Shown here piece by piece: positions 18,601 to 25,129 of a DNA stretch of 64,000 bases. The notes below the pieces were generated by a model that did no database searches, had not been told where the DNA came from, and worked only from the letters and a program-made list of their open reading frames with translations. The DNA comes from a bacterium (GTDB lineage: Bacteria; Armatimonadota; Abditibacteriia; Abditibacteriales; Abditibacteriaceae), in contig SDZD01000008.1 of the NCBI GenBank assembly GCA_004172935.1, forward strand, positions 108,429 through 172,428. The letters are read 5' to 3'. The position numbers and the translations under genes are program-made. How positions within the stretch are numbered: the stretch's first letter is position 1; each line of letters starts with the position of its first letter.

Positions 18601-19517
18601 CGAGCGCGGCAACCTTTACGGTCATTCTTCCGCCGACGATTGCGAACTTTACGCCGGGAAGCGGTCAGGTTGGATTCAACGTGACGATTGACGGCACCAA
18701 CCTCTCGACGGCAACCGCTGTGAAGTTCAATAATGTGGCAGCGGTTATCAAGAGCAAAACCGCGACTCAAATAGTGACTTCGGTTCCTACGGGTGCCACG
18801 ACAGGGCGGATTACGGTGACGACGCCGAATGGCACCGCCACGAGCACGGCTAACTTCACGGTGACAGTGCCCAACACTTCGCCGACGATTGCCAGCTTTA
18901 CACCCACAATGGGGCCAGTGGGTACGGCTGTCACCATCAATGGAACTAACATGGCGACTGTAACTTCGGTGAAGTTCAACAACGTGGTCGCCGTCATCAA
19001 GAGCAAGACTGCAACTCAGGTTATGGCCGTTGTTCCGACAGGAGCCACCACAGGGCGTATTAGCGTCACCAGTGGGACGGGCACAGCAACCAGCACAACG
19101 AATTTCACGGTGAAAGCGGGACTCAAGGCGGCTTCGGCACCGTCTTCTGATGAAGTGGTATTCTGCACACCCGCTGCAAATGCGACTTATCCGGCTTTGG
19201 ATTCGGTCAGGGGCACGACAGCTGACGCAGGCCAAAGCGTTTACCTGCAACTGTACAAAGTGGGGGTCGATGGAAAAACCCTCGCGGCGGTTTACGATTG
19301 GACGAACGGTAGCTGGGGTGGCAACGACAAATTGGAGAGCACCATTGCGAAGGCAATGGGCACAACGGAGTGGCAACTGGCGTTGCCGCAGCTTCCGGCG
19401 GGCAGCTACGAAATCTATGCCGCCGCTTTGAGTTCGGGCGAATCGCCCATCCAAGGACAATGGCTTAGGCGACGCTTCACGATTTCGGCGGCGAAAGATT
19501 CGGTGAAGACATCGTAA
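12660..19517 (+). CDS. Giant secreted subtilisin-like protease with PPC-like and IPT/TIG repeats
   Basis: 2,285 residues. The export signal has a long polar n-region and a hydrophobic core near residues 34-50, cleaved after AHA. A fervidolysin-type propeptide (about 55-155) precedes the S8 catalytic domain (about 165-520) with Asp192 (VIDTGV), His247 (HHHGTHC), oxyanion Asn344 (AAGNE) and Ser414 (SGTSMATP). Then come an SbsA/Big_5-like Ig domain (about 478-580), five PPC-like beta-sandwich repeats (about 587-1303), four IPT/TIG domains, a Big-like domain, a carboxypeptidase-regulatory-like domain, four more nearly identical IPT/TIG domains and a C-terminal domain of about 135 residues. All catalytic residues are present, so it should be an active extracellular or surface protease held on a long stalk. 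ATG 12660 is chosen because the signal peptide follows it; the frame is open upstream to 12492. Confidence 0.93.
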   Translation: MNIRSRFAPYAHCCDQAEPPSVRESRRNNLKNSLRLALAASLSVVGLTSTAHAQNVQVRTTRGVTTAKAGELLVKFGSSSSNSLISIHSNISSIRAKAAPTNKIIGAIELQSFGSIGWQLVKLPTGMSLEDGIKFYKSQANVLDVEPNPVVHAMAVPNDPAYSQQYGLEKIGAPAAWNKNKGSASTIVAVIDTGVNYTHEDLSANMWKNPKEIPGNGKDDDGNGYIDDVYGVDTVDKDGDPMDSHHHGTHCAGIIGAAGNNGIGISGVNWNVKIMACKVLGADGSGSVAGIIEGLQYVLTMKARGNNIRVVNESLGGPGYSQATKDVIDALGKEGVFVAAAAGNETTNNDATPSYPASYDCPNIISVAASDSRDNVASFSNYGATSVDLAAPGVDIYSTFWPGNSSYANSSGTSMATPMVAGAAALLYAFNPSLTPEAMKKLLMDTVDPLPQWDGKVVTGGRMNLARALTSIDPNGLPIVTSTSPRGVSSNLRPAITVSFSKPMNQASVQSNWSFAPAVTGTFVWSNNNQTVTFAPSGNLVAGTMYEGRIKGTAVSAAGVKLDGDLSGASTGSPSDDYVWNFRIVGAPSNDNFARAMPLSGDSGYVPAFNMGATREAGEGRHGNYYGQGDKSVWFKWTAPATGNLIFDTTGSTFSHVIGVYTGSSVGALTTQKLGDSNYIHNEVQIALRVVAGTTYSIVIDGDFYPQTETTLPFTDTGNIRLSWLLYRSPANDNYASAQNISGVKGSTTGNTLGAYWEDGETSHAGADSSVWFRWTAPANGAVTFDTIGTNWDTELSAFTGTPIRTAKEVAQDRDGGGANGTSLMPFTVSAGATYYISVGGAGYAFNDARGDFKLNWNFVNAPTNDAFSKAIALNPANGGTLTTSTYGATLEANEPEVEYDEGIASIWYTWTAPTDGAVSFDTLGSSFNTNLGVYTGNTLSGLTVVAENDDNKSVEETETSKVKFTAVKGTTYRIRIDSPEYASSEASIGYPATHGPVRLTWSFVGAPSNDRFASAQLLNTTNGGVVGSNIGANIEIDEPKPNYRDEGASIWYKWTAPTNGAVTFDLAGSTYINGLPMNTYLAIYTGSDLASLEVADENDDDKSNEPTETSRVRFTVKGGTTYYVRIDNADIAYGDSGQSYDRTHGSIALAWDFVGAPANDNFSAYENLGSGASGRVGGTTVGAGLEANEENPTYRDDGTSLWYRWTAPYTGTVMFSTSGSKGLDGKAYDTHLAVYTGNLIDGLEWVNENNDDGSSPTSKVTFDAEAGTTYVIRVGDGWASGYDSVQKYNSGHGVVSLSWSLGGTPISGPTISNFTPTSGGAGTVVTINGTNLSGANSVLFDGLAGTISTTSATSVKATAPTGVHTGRITIKTGNGSAISDTDFKVGPAITTFSPTSGPVGTQITIEGSGFQGVTGVTIGGASASFTVVSATRLTAIVPGNAVSGKVTVTTAGGTAASAGVFSMPPRIDSFSPPSGLVGTRVQIKGANFLGTTSVLFNTTAATAPSIASDVISVAVPAGATTGLISVVTPAGTVKTATNFVVQTPPVITGFTPLGGKTGTAVTISGRNFLGATAVRFNGVAAVNPKITATLIAANVPAGALTGPISVTTPEGDSQSAANFVVDNEAPTVTITNPMAGSSVTALPKAFTGTVGDNGGVSNVQSVTWLLARTIGTNQFQYWNPTNGIWGAFLLNASTPTRPNVNTAWSSVGNLPTGANLTPGAYTVRATATDKMGNESTVFSAFTVAPLTYSISGRITLGTAGLANVTVTRTGNVKVVTNANGEFSFAGVAANTNVTLTPTLTGYTFNPVTRNVALKTANVTGQNFAATSTTPTVTSFTPASGPVGTAVTIKGTNLSTATAVKFNNVTATIKSKAATQIVAVVPAGATTGRISVTTPTGTTSSTTNFTVTIPPPTIAGFTPGSGQIGFNVTINGTNLAAATSVKFNNVAAVIKSKTATQIVTSVPAGATTGRLTVTTPTGTVTSAATFTVILPPTIANFTPGSGQVGFNVTIDGTNLSTATAVKFNNVAAVIKSKTATQIVTSVPTGATTGRITVTTPNGTATSTANFTVTVPNTSPTIASFTPTMGPVGTAVTINGTNMATVTSVKFNNVVAVIKSKTATQVMAVVPTGATTGRISVTSGTGTATSTTNFTVKAGLKAASAPSSDEVVFCTPAANATYPALDSVRGTTADAGQSVYLQLYKVGVDGKTLAAVYDWTNGSWGGNDKLESTIAKAMGTTEWQLALPQLPAGSYEIYAAALSSGESPIQGQWLRRRFTISAAKDSVKTS
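14417..16568 (+). repeat. Five tandem PPC-like domain repeats
   Basis: Five coding repeats of about 400-450 bp start near 14417, 14840, 15241, 15676 and 16126. Each begins with a variant of AP(S/T/A)ND(N/R)F and carries (S/L)(V/I)WF(R/K)WTAP, then a FDTxGS strand, YTG and TTYxIRIDG. The type resembles pre-peptidase C-terminal (PPC) or related beta-sandwich modules that flank secreted proteases. Similarity is clear in protein and partial in DNA, so these are old duplications. The antisense strand carries a long open frame (14376-16076) that I regard as a codon-usage artefact of the repeats. Confidence 0.8.
16585..19113 (+). repeat. Eight IPT/TIG repeats in two blocks
   Basis: Ig-fold IPT/TIG units of about 78-83 residues with the pattern I-x-x-F-x-P-x-x-G-x-x-G-T-x-V-T-I-x-G-T-N. 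The first block of four (about 16585-17525) is diverged. The second block of four (about 18148-19113) is much more uniform: the words FNNV, IKSK and ATTGR recur in all four and long stretches match at DNA level. A Big-like domain and a carboxypeptidase-regulatory-like domain (about 17530-18147) separate the blocks. The second block looks recently amplified and could vary in copy number between strains. Confidence 0.85.
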
Positions 19518-19535
19518 CTCTAGCATGAGAAACCA

Positions 19536-19576
19536 CAAGCGGGCCGCACCATCTGGTGCGGCCCGCTTGTTTTATT
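19536..19576 (+). terminator. Intrinsic terminator of the subtilisin gene
   Basis: A 16-base perfect stem (19536-19551 with 19554-19569, GC-rich core GGGCCGCACC) with a tight loop is followed by TTTTATT on the plus strand. It lies between convergent genes (stops at 19517 and 19587). Confidence 0.9.
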
Positions 19577-19586
19577 GATTCAGGGG

Positions 19587-21104
19587 TCAGGCTTTGGTGA
19601 CACGGATACGGTCGATGTCGAGGCCGTTTTCGTCTACCTGAGTGAGGGTGAGTTCTTCTTCGCCAACATCGAAGATGGTGAAGGAGTGGCGGTCGGAGAT
19701 GAGGCGGGCGACATATTCGACGTGGTTGTCGCGTTGGTGCGTCCACTCTTTGGGATTGTTGTTCATCTTTGGGTCGTACAAGCTCTGTCCGCCCGCCCCG
19801 GTGGTGATGTGGATGATGCCATCGGGTTTGGTGACTTTCTGCCCATCAAAAGCGCGGTCAACGGTGAAGGTGCCGGGAACGAGACGGTCGCTACTGTTGA
19901 CTTTGGAGGCTTTGCTGCTGTCGCCGGGGGCGAAACGCAATGGTTGGCTACGTTGGTAGATATGCTCGTGGCCGTTGAGGATGAGATCAACGCCATTGGC
20001 TTCGAAAATTGGTGATAAGACGCGGAAATGCTGCTCGCTGAAGTGGTTGTCGCCAGCGTTGAAGGCAGGGTGGTGGTAAACAACGAATTTCCAACGAGCG
20101 TCGGTGGATTTGAGGTCGTCGATAATCCACTGCTGTAACTGAGGATTGGTGGTATCAACGTAGATGTTCGAGTCGAGGCAGAGGAAGTGGATGTCGCCGT
20201 AGTCGAACGAATAGTTGGCCATGCTCGGATAGCGTCCGGCAGCGGCTTTTTGAAAATCGGCGATCTTGTTTTCGGCACCACGCAGGGCCAAGGGCGAGGG
20301 TGGCGATTTCGGGCCGTTGGAGGGCAGATACATGTTGGTGAAGTAGCCCAGAGCATCCGGCGCAGAATCGAAGTTGGCGCACGCCCAGTTAGCGTTCAGG
20401 AGGGGATCGCTGTAATTGACGTCGTGGTTGCCAAGCACCGAGTAGTAAGGAACCGAGCGCAGCAAAGGAGCGCCGATGCCGGGAGCGGCGGTATCGGAGT
20501 TGAACACCATGAAGAAATATTTGGTGTATTCGCTGTCGCGTCCCTGATTATAGACGCTATCGCCGACGTTAATGACGAAGTCGGGATGGGTGAGGTAAGC
20601 CTGATAGCAGACGTTGCGGTTGCCAACGTTCTGGCAGGCATTGTCGCCGATTGCGACGAAGCGGGTGCGCGTGCCACGTGGCTGGCGCGTGGTGAAGTAG
20701 CCCTCGACAATGACGCGCTCGTTGCAGGTGACTTTATAGAACACCTTCTGGCCCAGAGATAATTGCTGGAGATTGGCGGCGTAGTTGAGGTGGGTTACAT
20801 CGCCCGCGACGCGAGCAATACGAGTGACAACGGCAGTTTTACCGTAGGTTTTGGTGGGGCCGTAGACAAAGGTAAATTTGGCGTCCCTGTTCTCGGTTTG
20901 CCACGCGACGACAACCGATTCTCTCTTGTCGATTAAGCGACTTCCGTTACCGGGTTGAATATAGGGAAGAGCCGTAAAAACAGGCAATTCGGCTCCCTGA
21001 CCATCGGCGGCAGCAGCGAACAAACCGCGACCGATGGGAGTGAGGGCCAGAAAAGTCACTCCTCCGGCAGAGCGCAAAAATTGACGACGAGAAAAATCGG
21101 ACAT
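19587..21104 (-). CDS. Tat-exported purple-acid-phosphatase-like metallophosphoesterase
   Basis: 505 residues. The twin-arginine signal SRRQFLRSAGG at the N-terminus indicates folded export with metals already bound. A small beta domain (about 45-150) precedes the calcineurin-like catalytic domain. Metal-binding blocks are present in order: AIGDNA, NVGDSVY, LGNHD, VVYHHPAF and NGHEHIYQR. This is the arrangement of purple-acid-phosphatase-like phosphomonoesterases or phosphodiesterases, suggesting a role in releasing phosphate outside the cytoplasm. It is monocistronic, convergent with the subtilisin gene and sharing its terminator region. Upstream lies an AT-rich region with an inverted repeat. 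The substrate cannot be read from sequence. Confidence 0.88.
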   Translation of the reverse strand: MSDFSRRQFLRSAGGVTFLALTPIGRGLFAAAADGQGAELPVFTALPYIQPGNGSRLIDKRESVVVAWQTENRDAKFTFVYGPTKTYGKTAVVTRIARVAGDVTHLNYAANLQQLSLGQKVFYKVTCNERVIVEGYFTTRQPRGTRTRFVAIGDNACQNVGNRNVCYQAYLTHPDFVINVGDSVYNQGRDSEYTKYFFMVFNSDTAAPGIGAPLLRSVPYYSVLGNHDVNYSDPLLNANWACANFDSAPDALGYFTNMYLPSNGPKSPPSPLALRGAENKIADFQKAAAGRYPSMANYSFDYGDIHFLCLDSNIYVDTTNPQLQQWIIDDLKSTDARWKFVVYHHPAFNAGDNHFSEQHFRVLSPIFEANGVDLILNGHEHIYQRSQPLRFAPGDSSKASKVNSSDRLVPGTFTVDRAFDGQKVTKPDGIIHITTGAGGQSLYDPKMNNNPKEWTHQRDNHVEYVARLISDRHSFTIFDVGEEELTLTQVDENGLDIDRIRVTKA

Positions 21105-21404
21105 GATGAAAAGACGAACTTAAAAGACGGTTTAACGCGAGCGCAAAGGGCAAGATAGGATAAATGTGAAGACAATCCGCTCGCATAATGCGGCTGTTAT
21201 CAGAGGCCGATAACATACCGAATTATTGTCGGAAAAGGCATTTGTGAGTACGCCAGCCAGATATTCGGCAATTCAATTACAAAATATATTCAATATCGAC
21301 TTAATATCGGACTACAGAATAAGAAATTTCCCACATGTGCTTTACATTTAGAAGCAGGGAATCCCAAACAACAGGGACTCTACCTACTGGGTTGAATAAG
21401 GCAT
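21105..21404. promoter_or_regulatory. 300-bp AT-rich intergenic region with inverted repeat
   Basis: No gene seen. TGTTATC (21195-21201) and GATAACA (21209-21215) form a perfect 7+7 inverted repeat with a 7-base spacer, about 91 bases upstream of the phosphatase ATG (21104, minus strand). The rest is AT-rich with repeated AATAT words near 21285-21312. An operator for the phosphatase promoter is the natural reading. Confidence 0.4.
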
Positions 21405-22085
21405 TCAGCTATTTATCCAACCATCAAGAGCCATGAAGAAGAGGTGTTTCTGGGCTTCGAAGCGGTCTTCGTGGGGAAAGAAAAGCGTGCGCAGGGCGGG
21501 ACGAGCTTCTTCGGGATCGTCATTAATCCAGCCTTCGAGGGTGGGAACATCGGCTTCGGGGTGGAACTGGGTGGCGAGGGCGTGTTTGCCCCATGCGAAG
21601 GCTTGAGCAGGGCAATCGGCGCTAGAAGCCCCGTGAATGGCGCCTTCAGGGACGGCGAAGGTGTCGCCATGCCACGAAACGAAGCGATGCTGTTCGGGAA
21701 GCCAATCGAGAAGCGGCGACTGCGCGGCTTCGGGGCGGCGAGTGACTTCGAGCCAGCCTTTTTCGGGGATGGGGGCACGCACGACGCGACTGCCGAGCGA
21801 ATCGGCCATGATTTGGGCGCCAAGGCAGATACCGAAAACCTTTTTCTCGGCGAGCAAAGCTTCGCGAGTGAAGGCGCGCACCGCTTTGAGGTGAGGGAAC
21901 TGCTCATCCATGTAGGCATTCATGGGGCCACCCAAAATGACGACAGCTTCGACTTCATCGAGCGATGGGACAGTAGCGCCTTTATGGAATTGGAGCCAGT
22001 TGATCTCGATGGCGCGCGACTTCGTCCATTCGAGGAGGTTGGCAGGACCACAACTAACCTCGTGCTGAAAAATATGCAATCGCAT
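21405..22085 (-). CDS. Class I glutamine amidotransferase-like protein
   Basis: 226 residues of the GATase class I fold, which hydrolyses the gamma-amide of glutamine or gamma-glutamyl compounds. The triad is visible: Cys87 in FGICLGAQ, His175 and Glu177 in QFHPEAD; GGPMNAY is the oxyanion strand. No synthetase domain is fused, as in the GuaA-like or PuuD-like stand-alone group. The start is ATG 22085; an in-frame TTG at 22091 adds two residues. The gene begins 24 bases below the fused ethanolamine ammonia-lyase gene and is surely co-transcribed. Acting on gamma-glutamyl-ethanolamide or related amides would link the two, but that is inference. Confidence 0.87.
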   Translation of the reverse strand: MRLHIFQHEVSCGPANLLEWTKSRAIEINWLQFHKGATVPSLDEVEAVVILGGPMNAYMDEQFPHLKAVRAFTREALLAEKKVFGICLGAQIMADSLGSRVVRAPIPEKGWLEVTRRPEAAQSPLLDWLPEQHRFVSWHGDTFAVPEGAIHGASSADCPAQAFAWGKHALATQFHPEADVPTLEGWINDDPEEARPALRTLFFPHEDRFEAQKHLFFMALDGWINS

Positions 22086-22109
22086 CTTCAAGAGAGTTTG
22101 CGGGCTGGC

Positions 22110-24272
22110 TCAAGTAGGAGCGAGCAAACCACTTTCGTCTTTGAGGGCGACGCCAGATAGGCCGCGCAGGCGCATCTCGCCAAGCAGGTAGTTGAGTTTT
22201 TGTGCCGCGAAGTCGAGCGGCAAACCATCGGGGCGAATGTTGGAGATGCAATTGCGGCGTTCGTCGGTGTTGCCAACTCGCGGGCCATGCACAAGGTAGG
22301 CGCTGAGCGAATCGGGCACGCCTAAGCCGGGGCGTTCGCCGATGAGGATAAGCGACAGGGGAGTCGCCATGATTTCCCCGATTTCGTCTTGCAGGGCGAC
22401 GCGCCCATTGGAAACCAGAGCGACGGGGGCGATTTTCCAAGCGCGTTCATCGAAGAACGGTTTGAGTTTTTCGAGAAGTGGGGCGGCGTGACGCTCGACA
22501 GCGAGAGCCGACAAGCCGTCGGAGATGATGATGGAGATGTCGCAGTTGCCGTGTGTTTCGGCGATTGTCTGCCACTCGTTGCGGGAGCGTGGCGACAGGC
22601 GACGGCCCCAATCGGGACGCTGTAAGAAGTCGGCGCGGCTGTGGGCATCGGAGGTGAGGAGTTGGGTTTGGAATCCTTCGCGTTGTAATCGATGGTATAT
22701 AGTTTTACGGTCGAAGGGCCAATGGACGGCGTCGCGGGCGTTGGCGTGGCAGAGATGAAAATCAAGGCGCTCTTCGGTAGCGATAGAGGCCCCAGCACGC
22801 GGCAGGGCGAGGCGCGCCGGGGTGAACTGTTTCCAGCTGTGGGCCAGACTTTCGGGGCTTGAGTCCTGAATTGGGAGCAACGCCATCGTGCTTTCGGGCG
22901 CGGTGATAGCGAAGCGCTTAGCGACTTCTTCGATACCCTGAACTTGATCGTTAGAGTCAGTAACGCCGCGTTCGCGGAGCCAGCAGTCAAATTCGGGCGC
23001 TGGCTTGAGGCCGAGCGTTTGGCGCAAGAACTGGGCGTCGTGGAAGGAGGTGGATTGGTAGCCGAGCATTATGTCGTCGGCACCGGGCACGCCCATGATG
23101 AAGTTGCAGCCTGCCGCACCCAACAAGACAAGGAGAGAGTCCATGTCGTCCTGATCGGCTTCGGCGTGGTTGGTGTAGCAGATGTCGCATCCCATCGGGA
23201 CACCGAGCAATTTGCCGCAGAAGTGGTCTTCGAGTCCGGCGCGAATAATTTGCTTGCCGTTGTAGAGGTATTCGGGGCCGATGAAACCGACGACGGTGTT
23301 AACCAACAGCGGCTCGAAGCGGCGGGCGACAGCGTAAGCACGCGCTTCGAGGGTTTGCTGATCGACGCCGTGATGGGCGTTGGCACTGAGGCACGCTCCC
23401 TGCCCCGTCTCAAAATACATGGCGTTGTTGCCGACGGAGCCACGCCCAAGGGTTCGCGCAGCCTCGAAAGCCTCTTCAAGCATCTTTAGATTAATGCCAA
23501 AGCTGGAATTGGCGCCCTGCGTTCCGGCGATGGATTGGAAAACCAGATCGACGGGAAGGCCGCGCTCAATGGCGGCAATCTGGGTGGTGACGTGGGTGAG
23601 GACGCAGCTTTGGGTGGGGATTTGGAAGCCTTCGATGAGATCGGCGAGCAAATAGAGAAGGCTATCTATGGCGGCAACCGAATCGGAGGCGGGGTTGATG
23701 CCGATGACTGCATCGCCGCTACCCATCAGCAAACCATCGAGAACCGAAGCGGCGACACCACGCGCATCGTCGGTGGGATGGTTGGGTTGAAGTCGGGTGC
23801 TGAGGCGTCCCGGCAAACCGATGGTGCCGCGAAAGCGCGTAACGACACGGCACTTGGAGGCGATAAGAATGAGGTCTTGGTTGCCGCAGATTTTAGAAAC
23901 GGCGGCGACCATTTCAGGGGTGAGGCCGGGAGCCAGGTTTTGTAGAACTTGCGAGTCGGTTTCGTAGCGGAGCAAGAAATTGCGGAACTCGCCGACGCTG
24001 AGGTTGGCGACGGGCGCAAAAGCTGTGGGGTTGTGGGTTTCGAGGATGAGGCGCGTTACCTCATCGACTTCGGGGGCGATGAGATGCTCTTCGAGGAAGC
24101 GACGAAGCGGAACATCGCTGAGGCACTTCTGGGCGGCGACGCGCTCTTGCGCGTTAGTGGCCGCGAGTCCCGCCAACATATCGCCAGAACGGAGCGGGGT
24201 GGCATGGGCCATCAAGGTTTTGAGATCGGGCCACGAGAAATGGGCATGGCCCAAACGGATGCTATAGCTCAT
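22110..24272 (-). CDS. eutBC: Ethanolamine ammonia-lyase, EutB-EutC fusion
   Basis: One 720-residue frame carries both subunits of adenosylcobalamin-dependent ethanolamine ammonia-lyase, which splits ethanolamine to acetaldehyde and ammonia. Residues about 1-455 are the catalytic large subunit EutB (SKCRVVTRFRGTIGLPGR, GINPASDSV, FETGQGACLSANAHHG, FIGPEYLYNGKQI). After a linker (about 456-480), residues about 480-720 are the small subunit EutC (LCHANARDAV, SDGLSALAV, IGERPGLGVPDSLSAYL, RNCISNIRPDGLP). EutB and EutC are normally separate adjacent genes, so this single frame is unusual. No microcompartment shell, reactivase or aldehyde dehydrogenase gene is nearby, suggesting use as a nitrogen source. 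I found no cobalamin-riboswitch box upstream. Confidence 0.92.
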   Translation of the reverse strand: MSYSIRLGHAHFSWPDLKTLMAHATPLRSGDMLAGLAATNAQERVAAQKCLSDVPLRRFLEEHLIAPEVDEVTRLILETHNPTAFAPVANLSVGEFRNFLLRYETDSQVLQNLAPGLTPEMVAAVSKICGNQDLILIASKCRVVTRFRGTIGLPGRLSTRLQPNHPTDDARGVAASVLDGLLMGSGDAVIGINPASDSVAAIDSLLYLLADLIEGFQIPTQSCVLTHVTTQIAAIERGLPVDLVFQSIAGTQGANSSFGINLKMLEEAFEAARTLGRGSVGNNAMYFETGQGACLSANAHHGVDQQTLEARAYAVARRFEPLLVNTVVGFIGPEYLYNGKQIIRAGLEDHFCGKLLGVPMGCDICYTNHAEADQDDMDSLLVLLGAAGCNFIMGVPGADDIMLGYQSTSFHDAQFLRQTLGLKPAPEFDCWLRERGVTDSNDQVQGIEEVAKRFAITAPESTMALLPIQDSSPESLAHSWKQFTPARLALPRAGASIATEERLDFHLCHANARDAVHWPFDRKTIYHRLQREGFQTQLLTSDAHSRADFLQRPDWGRRLSPRSRNEWQTIAETHGNCDISIIISDGLSALAVERHAAPLLEKLKPFFDERAWKIAPVALVSNGRVALQDEIGEIMATPLSLILIGERPGLGVPDSLSAYLVHGPRVGNTDERRNCISNIRPDGLPLDFAAQKLNYLLGEMRLRGLSGVALKDESGLLAPT

Positions 24273-24371
24273 AAAAGTCGGCTTCGGACAAAGGGAGGCG
24301 ATTTTAATGGTAGCACGCCAAAGTCAACTCGAAATTTCGGGGGCGTAAATAGTCGGAAAGGAAACGCGAAG

Positions 24372-24399
24372 CATCTTGACACCTTCCTCTGTCAAGATG
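24372..24399. promoter_or_regulatory. 10-bp perfect inverted repeat in eutBC/copper-operon divergent region
   Basis: CATCTTGACA (24372-24381) is mirrored by TGTCAAGATG (24390-24399) around an 8-base spacer. Each arm contains TTGACA, a consensus -35 hexamer, one on each strand. The site lies 100 bases before the eutBC start (minus) and 67 before the first gene of the exported copper operon (plus). It may be an operator or a pair of back-to-back -35 elements. Confidence 0.5.
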
Positions 24400-24427
24400 G
24401 AACAATTCCCAGTTTGAGGCGTTTATA

Positions 24428-24444
24428 TAGGGTGGTGGGGTATC
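24428..24444 (+). promoter_or_regulatory. Predicted CsoR-type operator upstream of exported copper operon
   Basis: TAGGGTGGTGGGGTATC, ending 21 bases before the ATG at 24466. It matches the element TAGGGTnnnGGGGTAT(A/C) also found before the Csp gene (52913-52929) and copA (55784-55800). G-tract sites flanked by AT are typical of the CsoR/RcnR/FrmR repressors, and a CsoR with copper ligands is encoded at 33955. Confidence 0.6.
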
Positions 24445-24465
24445 TTACACTTCGCCGAACAGACG

Positions 24466-24975
24466 ATGAGATACGGGACGAAATGGTTTTCGAGCGCTCT
24501 CGCGATGGCATTTTTTGCTATCGTGGCGCTTTGCGTTTCGCCCGCGTTCGCGTGGAGTTGCTGCTGTAACGCGGAGCAAACCGTCGCAATGTCGGCGACA
24601 TCGTCCGCAAAAAGTTCATCCCCCAAGTTAGCCAGTGCGCGCCACTGTGCCCTGCCCTGCTGCGAAAAAGCCGAGAGTGACGCCCCCACAGTGATGAAGG
24701 CGCCGGCTTCCCAAAGCGTGCATTCGATGGGACATGGCGCGGTTGTGAAAAGCAAGTGCGACTGTTCGCACGATGATGGTTCGTCGCTTGTTTCGGCGGT
24801 TTCATCGGCCCAGTCGTTTGTTGGAATAGGGGCGCTGGCGATGCCAGTACAAGCCTTCACGCTTTCCTTTGAAGAAGACGCCCGTTTCGCGCCGTGCTTT
24901 GATGTCGCGGCGCGGCCTCGAAGTCCGGGTGGGCGCTCCAGTTCGGGGCGTGGGCCTCCCGTTTTTAGCTCGTGA
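24466..24975 (+). CDS. Exported Cys-rich protein, first gene of copper operon
   Basis: 169 residues, family not recognised. The N-terminus is a Sec signal peptide (basic MRYGTKW, then a hydrophobic core, cleavage after AFA). The mature part starts WSCCCN and contains further cysteine groups (HCALPCCEK, KCDCSHDD) plus Met and His, a composition typical of envelope metal-binding or sensing proteins. The C-terminal 30 residues are Arg/Gly/Ser-rich and overlap a hairpin. It follows the predicted CsoR operator by 21 bases and precedes six exported proteins read in the same direction. A periplasmic copper-binding role is inferred from composition and context only. Confidence 0.7.
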   Translation: MRYGTKWFSSALAMAFFAIVALCVSPAFAWSCCCNAEQTVAMSATSSAKSSSPKLASARHCALPCCEKAESDAPTVMKAPASQSVHSMGHGAVVKSKCDCSHDDGSSLVSAVSSAQSFVGIGALAMPVQAFTLSFEEDARFAPCFDVAARPRSPGGRSSSGRGPPVFSS

Positions 24976-24986
24976 GCTGAAACGGG
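24958..24986 (+). terminator. Hairpin at end of 24466-24975 gene
   Basis: CCCGTTT (24958-24964) pairs with AAACGGG (24980-24986), with an inner AGCTC/GAGCT arm. It spans the stop codon and has no following T tract, so it could be an mRNA-stabilising or attenuating hairpin rather than a true terminator. The word CCCGTTTTTAGCTC recurs exactly at 25040-25053. Confidence 0.35.
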
Positions 24987-25059
24987 ATTACGATTACAAA
25001 TAGCACCAGAAATGGCCGTGCTATAGATTCTCCAATTAACCCGTTTTTAGCTCTTTCGC

Positions 25060-25112
25060 CGATCTCGTCTTGGCGCTGCACGTTCGCGCGAGATCGTTTC
25101 TGCGAAGCGTGC
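25060..25112 (+). promoter_or_regulatory. Interlocking hairpin leader before NosL-like gene
   Basis: CGATCTCG (25060-25067) pairs with CGAGATCG (25089-25096). GCACGTTCGC (25078-25087) pairs with GCGAAGCGTGC (25102-25112) with one bulge. The second strand of stem 1 lies in the loop of stem 2, so the stems either form a pseudoknot or exclude each other. The GGAG of the NosL-like gene starts eight bases after stem 2. This geometry suits translational control. Confidence 0.4.
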
Positions 25113-25129
25113 CCCTGTTGGAGCTAAAA

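Noticed and set aside
18570..19538. Antisense frames within the IPT/TIG block (18570-19538, 18065-18625)
   Set aside because: They repeat with the same periodicity as the sense repeats and are low-complexity mirror products.
22110..24272. EutB-EutC fusion as a possible frameshift artefact
   Set aside because: The single frame keeps both domains complete with a plausible linker, so I treat it as real but have flagged the read-level check.
24273..24465. Cobalamin riboswitch upstream of eutBC
   Set aside because: No B12-box-like GCCACTG sequence or matching fold seen on the minus strand.
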